Below are positions 61,729 to 64,000 of a stretch of 64,000 bases of DNA, one piece after another. This stretch comes from Gamsiella multidivaricata (lineage: Eukaryota > Mortierellomycota > Mortierellomycetes > Mortierellales > Mortierellaceae), in NCBI RefSeq assembly GCF_025024155.1, contig NW_026251729.1:414867-478866 (forward strand), read 5' to 3'. Below the pieces are notes generated by a model that did not search any database, was not told where the DNA came from, and saw only the letters and a program-made list of their open reading frames with translations. Every line of letters starts with the position of its first letter. Position 1 is the stretch's first letter. A program made the translations under genes and the position numbers.

Positions 61729-63930
61729 CTACATTATCGTGCAGCAGCGGTGGTTCTTCTTACCACCGCTATCCCATTCTTTGCTTCGAGATCCTGAAGG
61801 ACTCTTAGTCCTCGACTGTTCCTTGGCCAGCTTGGGCTGGATTTTTTCTGAGACAGAAGGTTCACAGGCACTACCACCTTGTCTGTCGCTTTGCCTTGCT
61901 CGCACAATATTTCGGACCAATTCAATAAACATTTCGTCAACATGTAGCCCTGTCTTTGCACTATACATCACGAAGGAAAACAAAAGTAAGTAAATAAATA
62001 AATAAAAACGCGATGCTGATATACAACACGCGACAGCACCTTTGTCTTACCTTGTCTCAACAAATAATGCCTTTGATTCCTCAGCGAAACGCGCGCCGAC
62101 ATCGGTTGAAACTTGGCGATCTCCTTGATCAACTAGATCCCACTTGTTTCCGACCACGATCATCGGGACTTGTGAGCTCTCCTTCGCACGCCAGATCTGG
62201 TCACGGAGCACAGCCAGCTCTGCAAAGGAGCTCATGGATGCTACGGAATAAACACAGATGAACCCATCTCCTTTTCTAATTTGACCATGCAAAAGTGGGC
62301 GAAGAAAGTTTGATCTGCCAGTTAATAAACCGTAGGTCTTGTCCATTTGCTTCATTCACTCTTGAAGTCCTAATCACCTCAGAAACCGGTCGTTCCAGTG
62401 ACCGCGATACTCCTGCTGGCCTGCAGTGTCATTGATGTCTAGCGTATACTCTTGCCCGTCCACCTTGATGTGTCTGCAATAAGAGTCTTCTATCGTCGGA
62501 TCATACCTATCGAGACGTGCCAAAGAGACTTTCAGTATGGGTGTCTTTCAAGGAACGTCAATAGTAGATGTTTTCTGGAACAAAAGCTTACTCATCGTGG
62601 AATCTAGGGAGGAAGGAAAAAAAAAGAGAGAGGTTGGTCAGCACCTGGTTGATGGTTCATATCTTCGAGCATAAAAGGCAAGAAGAGCCGCGGTAACAAG
62701 GACTTACTGGTCTCGAAGGAATCGTAGTGTCAGTGCAGATTTACCGACTGCACCATCACCCACAACAGCAATGGACAATCTGCGTGGCGTCTTGTTCTTT
62801 GCCACAATGCTTCTGTCACACGTGCCTTGCGATGAAAGTAGGGCAGGAATGGGTTTCTTGAGCGTCCGTCTGACGCGGCGGTTCCTGTGACGAGCGTTTT
62901 CTTCGGATGAAGAAGAAGAACTGATCGAGGAAGCGGAGGAATATGTGGAGGAACCGGTAGTGGACGTGGAATGGGATAGTCGGCGGACAGATGCAAACAG
63001 TCCACGCCACGTCCTTGCTGTTTCTTGATTCAAATGGTATCTACTGTTGTTGCGATGGCTGCTGCTGTTGCTGCTGCTGGATTTGTAGCTATTAGCCGTG
63101 CCAAAGGTGTTATACGAACAACGGCTAGAGCTCTTGGAAAGACGGTTGTTTGCGCGGGTGGGCTGCGCGTCGGGGCGATCAATAGCGGTCGGATCGTCTG
63201 GGTTGTGCCTGGTGATGTCCTGGTGAGGTTGTGCCTCTGTTTCGGTACCTGGATGGACCGCGTTGTTTGGCGTACTGGAAAGCTCTTTTGCAGATCGGAA
63301 GCATGCTGAAGAGGATCGAGAAGATTGAAGAGAGGCAGAAGAGGTAGTTGTACCGTTGGAGGTTGGGCGAGGGGAATCGACGATGAGGTTGTTGCTGGCC
63401 CACTTTGGGTCGCGGGTGAACTCAGATCCCTTTCTAGCCCTGGCGCCTCTAATTTCAGCATGCGTGCTTTCTGGCTCAACCTTCTGTACAGCTTTCTGCT
63501 CACCCTTGCCGGAGAGCAAAGACGTCGTTGTCAATACCAAGCCCGATCTCTTTATCTTTGAAAATAATCGGCTGAGATCATCCGCACCCCCTCCATAGCC
63601 ATTGCAGATCTGTTGCCCCGAACGCTGCATATGGCAGTCAGTCGAAGGGGTGTATTTATGCTCGCCTTGCTCCCCCACCTCCGTATCCTTATTGTCATTC
63701 GTGCGATTGTGCGCGTCCTCTTGGTCTGCGCGGGACCGCTGTGGGCTAAATGCGGGCTCGTTCCTGCAATCGGCTCCCTTGCTGGAGTCCTCTACATCCC
63801 TACAGCTGCCCAGTCCATCTGGCAGCGATGTCTCTTTGATGACTATTCCCTCTTCTTCAACATCTCGTTTGACATCTTGGTGTTGCTGTCGAACGTCATC
63901 TTTCGCTTGCTGGTCTTGCTGAAGCGCCAT
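61729..63930 (-). CDS. Ras-family GTPase with long N-terminal extension and CaaX box
   Basis: Five exons: 63930-62708, 62603-62592 (12 nt), 62506-62378, 62275-62051, 61960-61729; all phases agree, 606 aa. The first ~385 residues are polar, Ser-rich and unlike Ras. The G domain follows: G1 GDGAVGKS at 391-398, switch I EYDPTIEDSY, G3 DTAGQQEY, G4 NKWD and G5 ETSAK (formed exactly across the last intron). The tail ends KKNHRCCTIM: CTIM is a CaaX box with a second Cys for palmitoylation after a basic stretch, so membrane anchoring is expected. For exon 4 I chose the acceptor at 62276; an in-frame acceptor 39 nt earlier (62315) would add 13 residues (SNFLRPLLHGQIR plus flanking) after switch II and break the canonical RFLRKGDGF sequence. 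Which Ras subfamily it belongs to is not clear; Gln at the position after GQ is unusual. Confidence 0.92.
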
Positions 63931-64000
63931 ATTTCAGAGATGATGCGGATAGGGTCGTTTTTCTACTTTTGCTGAGGAAATAGAGGCTGGCGTGAAATTA

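Overview
The window is nuclear DNA of a filamentous fungus. The genes have many short introns (45-130 bp, GT..AG). The predicted proteins carry long Ser/Pro/Gln-rich tails. The gene set includes fungal cell-biology families: a Cwh43 homologue, a Gin4/BRSK-type kinase, zuotin and an Abf2/TFAM-like protein. A two-SANT zuotin, a metazoan-like ubinuclein domain, Ras with a CaaX box and a very large LRR/RNI protein fit an early-diverging lineage, most probably Mucoromycota (Mortierellaceae-like). That taxonomic call is inference from gene content, not from a marker gene.

Layout. 1-402 (-): 5' end of an SPX-domain phosphate-signalling gene. 901-1674 (-): small multi-span membrane protein. 2172-7406 (-): LRR protein of at least 1,666 aa. 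7772-10018 (-): low-complexity protein with a newly inferred last exon. 11386-14326 (+): zuotin/DNAJC2. 14383-17410 (-): ubinuclein-like HIR-complex subunit, convergent with zuotin. 19733-21757 (+): unknown single-exon protein. 22845-24897 (+): eight-span membrane protein with a tandemly duplicated 33-nt exon and a 17-nt microexon. 25226-33477 (+): 15-exon gene for an uncharacterised protein of about 2,300 aa. 35235-38021 (+): Ala/Glu/Lys coiled-coil protein with a CaaX end. 38437-42401 (+): CWH43. 43531-45240: a small mobile-DNA island with tRNA-Gly, a tRNA-headed SINE-like insertion with perfect 17-bp target-site duplications, and the decayed non-LTR element it landed in. 45590-47103 (-): mitochondrial two-HMG-box protein with four ACGCGT boxes upstream. 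49467-54231 (+): BRSK/Gin4-type kinase. 54441-59602 (-): 1,675-aa RNI/LRR protein. 61729-63930 (-): Ras-family GTPase with a ~390-aa N-terminal extension.

The genes are mostly unrelated housekeeping and signalling functions; no metabolic cluster is visible. Recurrent themes are GPI/lipid-anchored membrane biology (CWH43, two CaaX proteins, two multi-span proteins), chromatin and DNA packaging (ubinuclein, TFAM-like, zuotin with SANT domains) and polarity signalling (kinase, Ras, LRR protein). All exon models were built by hand from reading frame, splice sites and intron phase. Internal joins marked as phase-consistent are well supported. 5' ends of the LRR gene and the functions of five proteins remain open.
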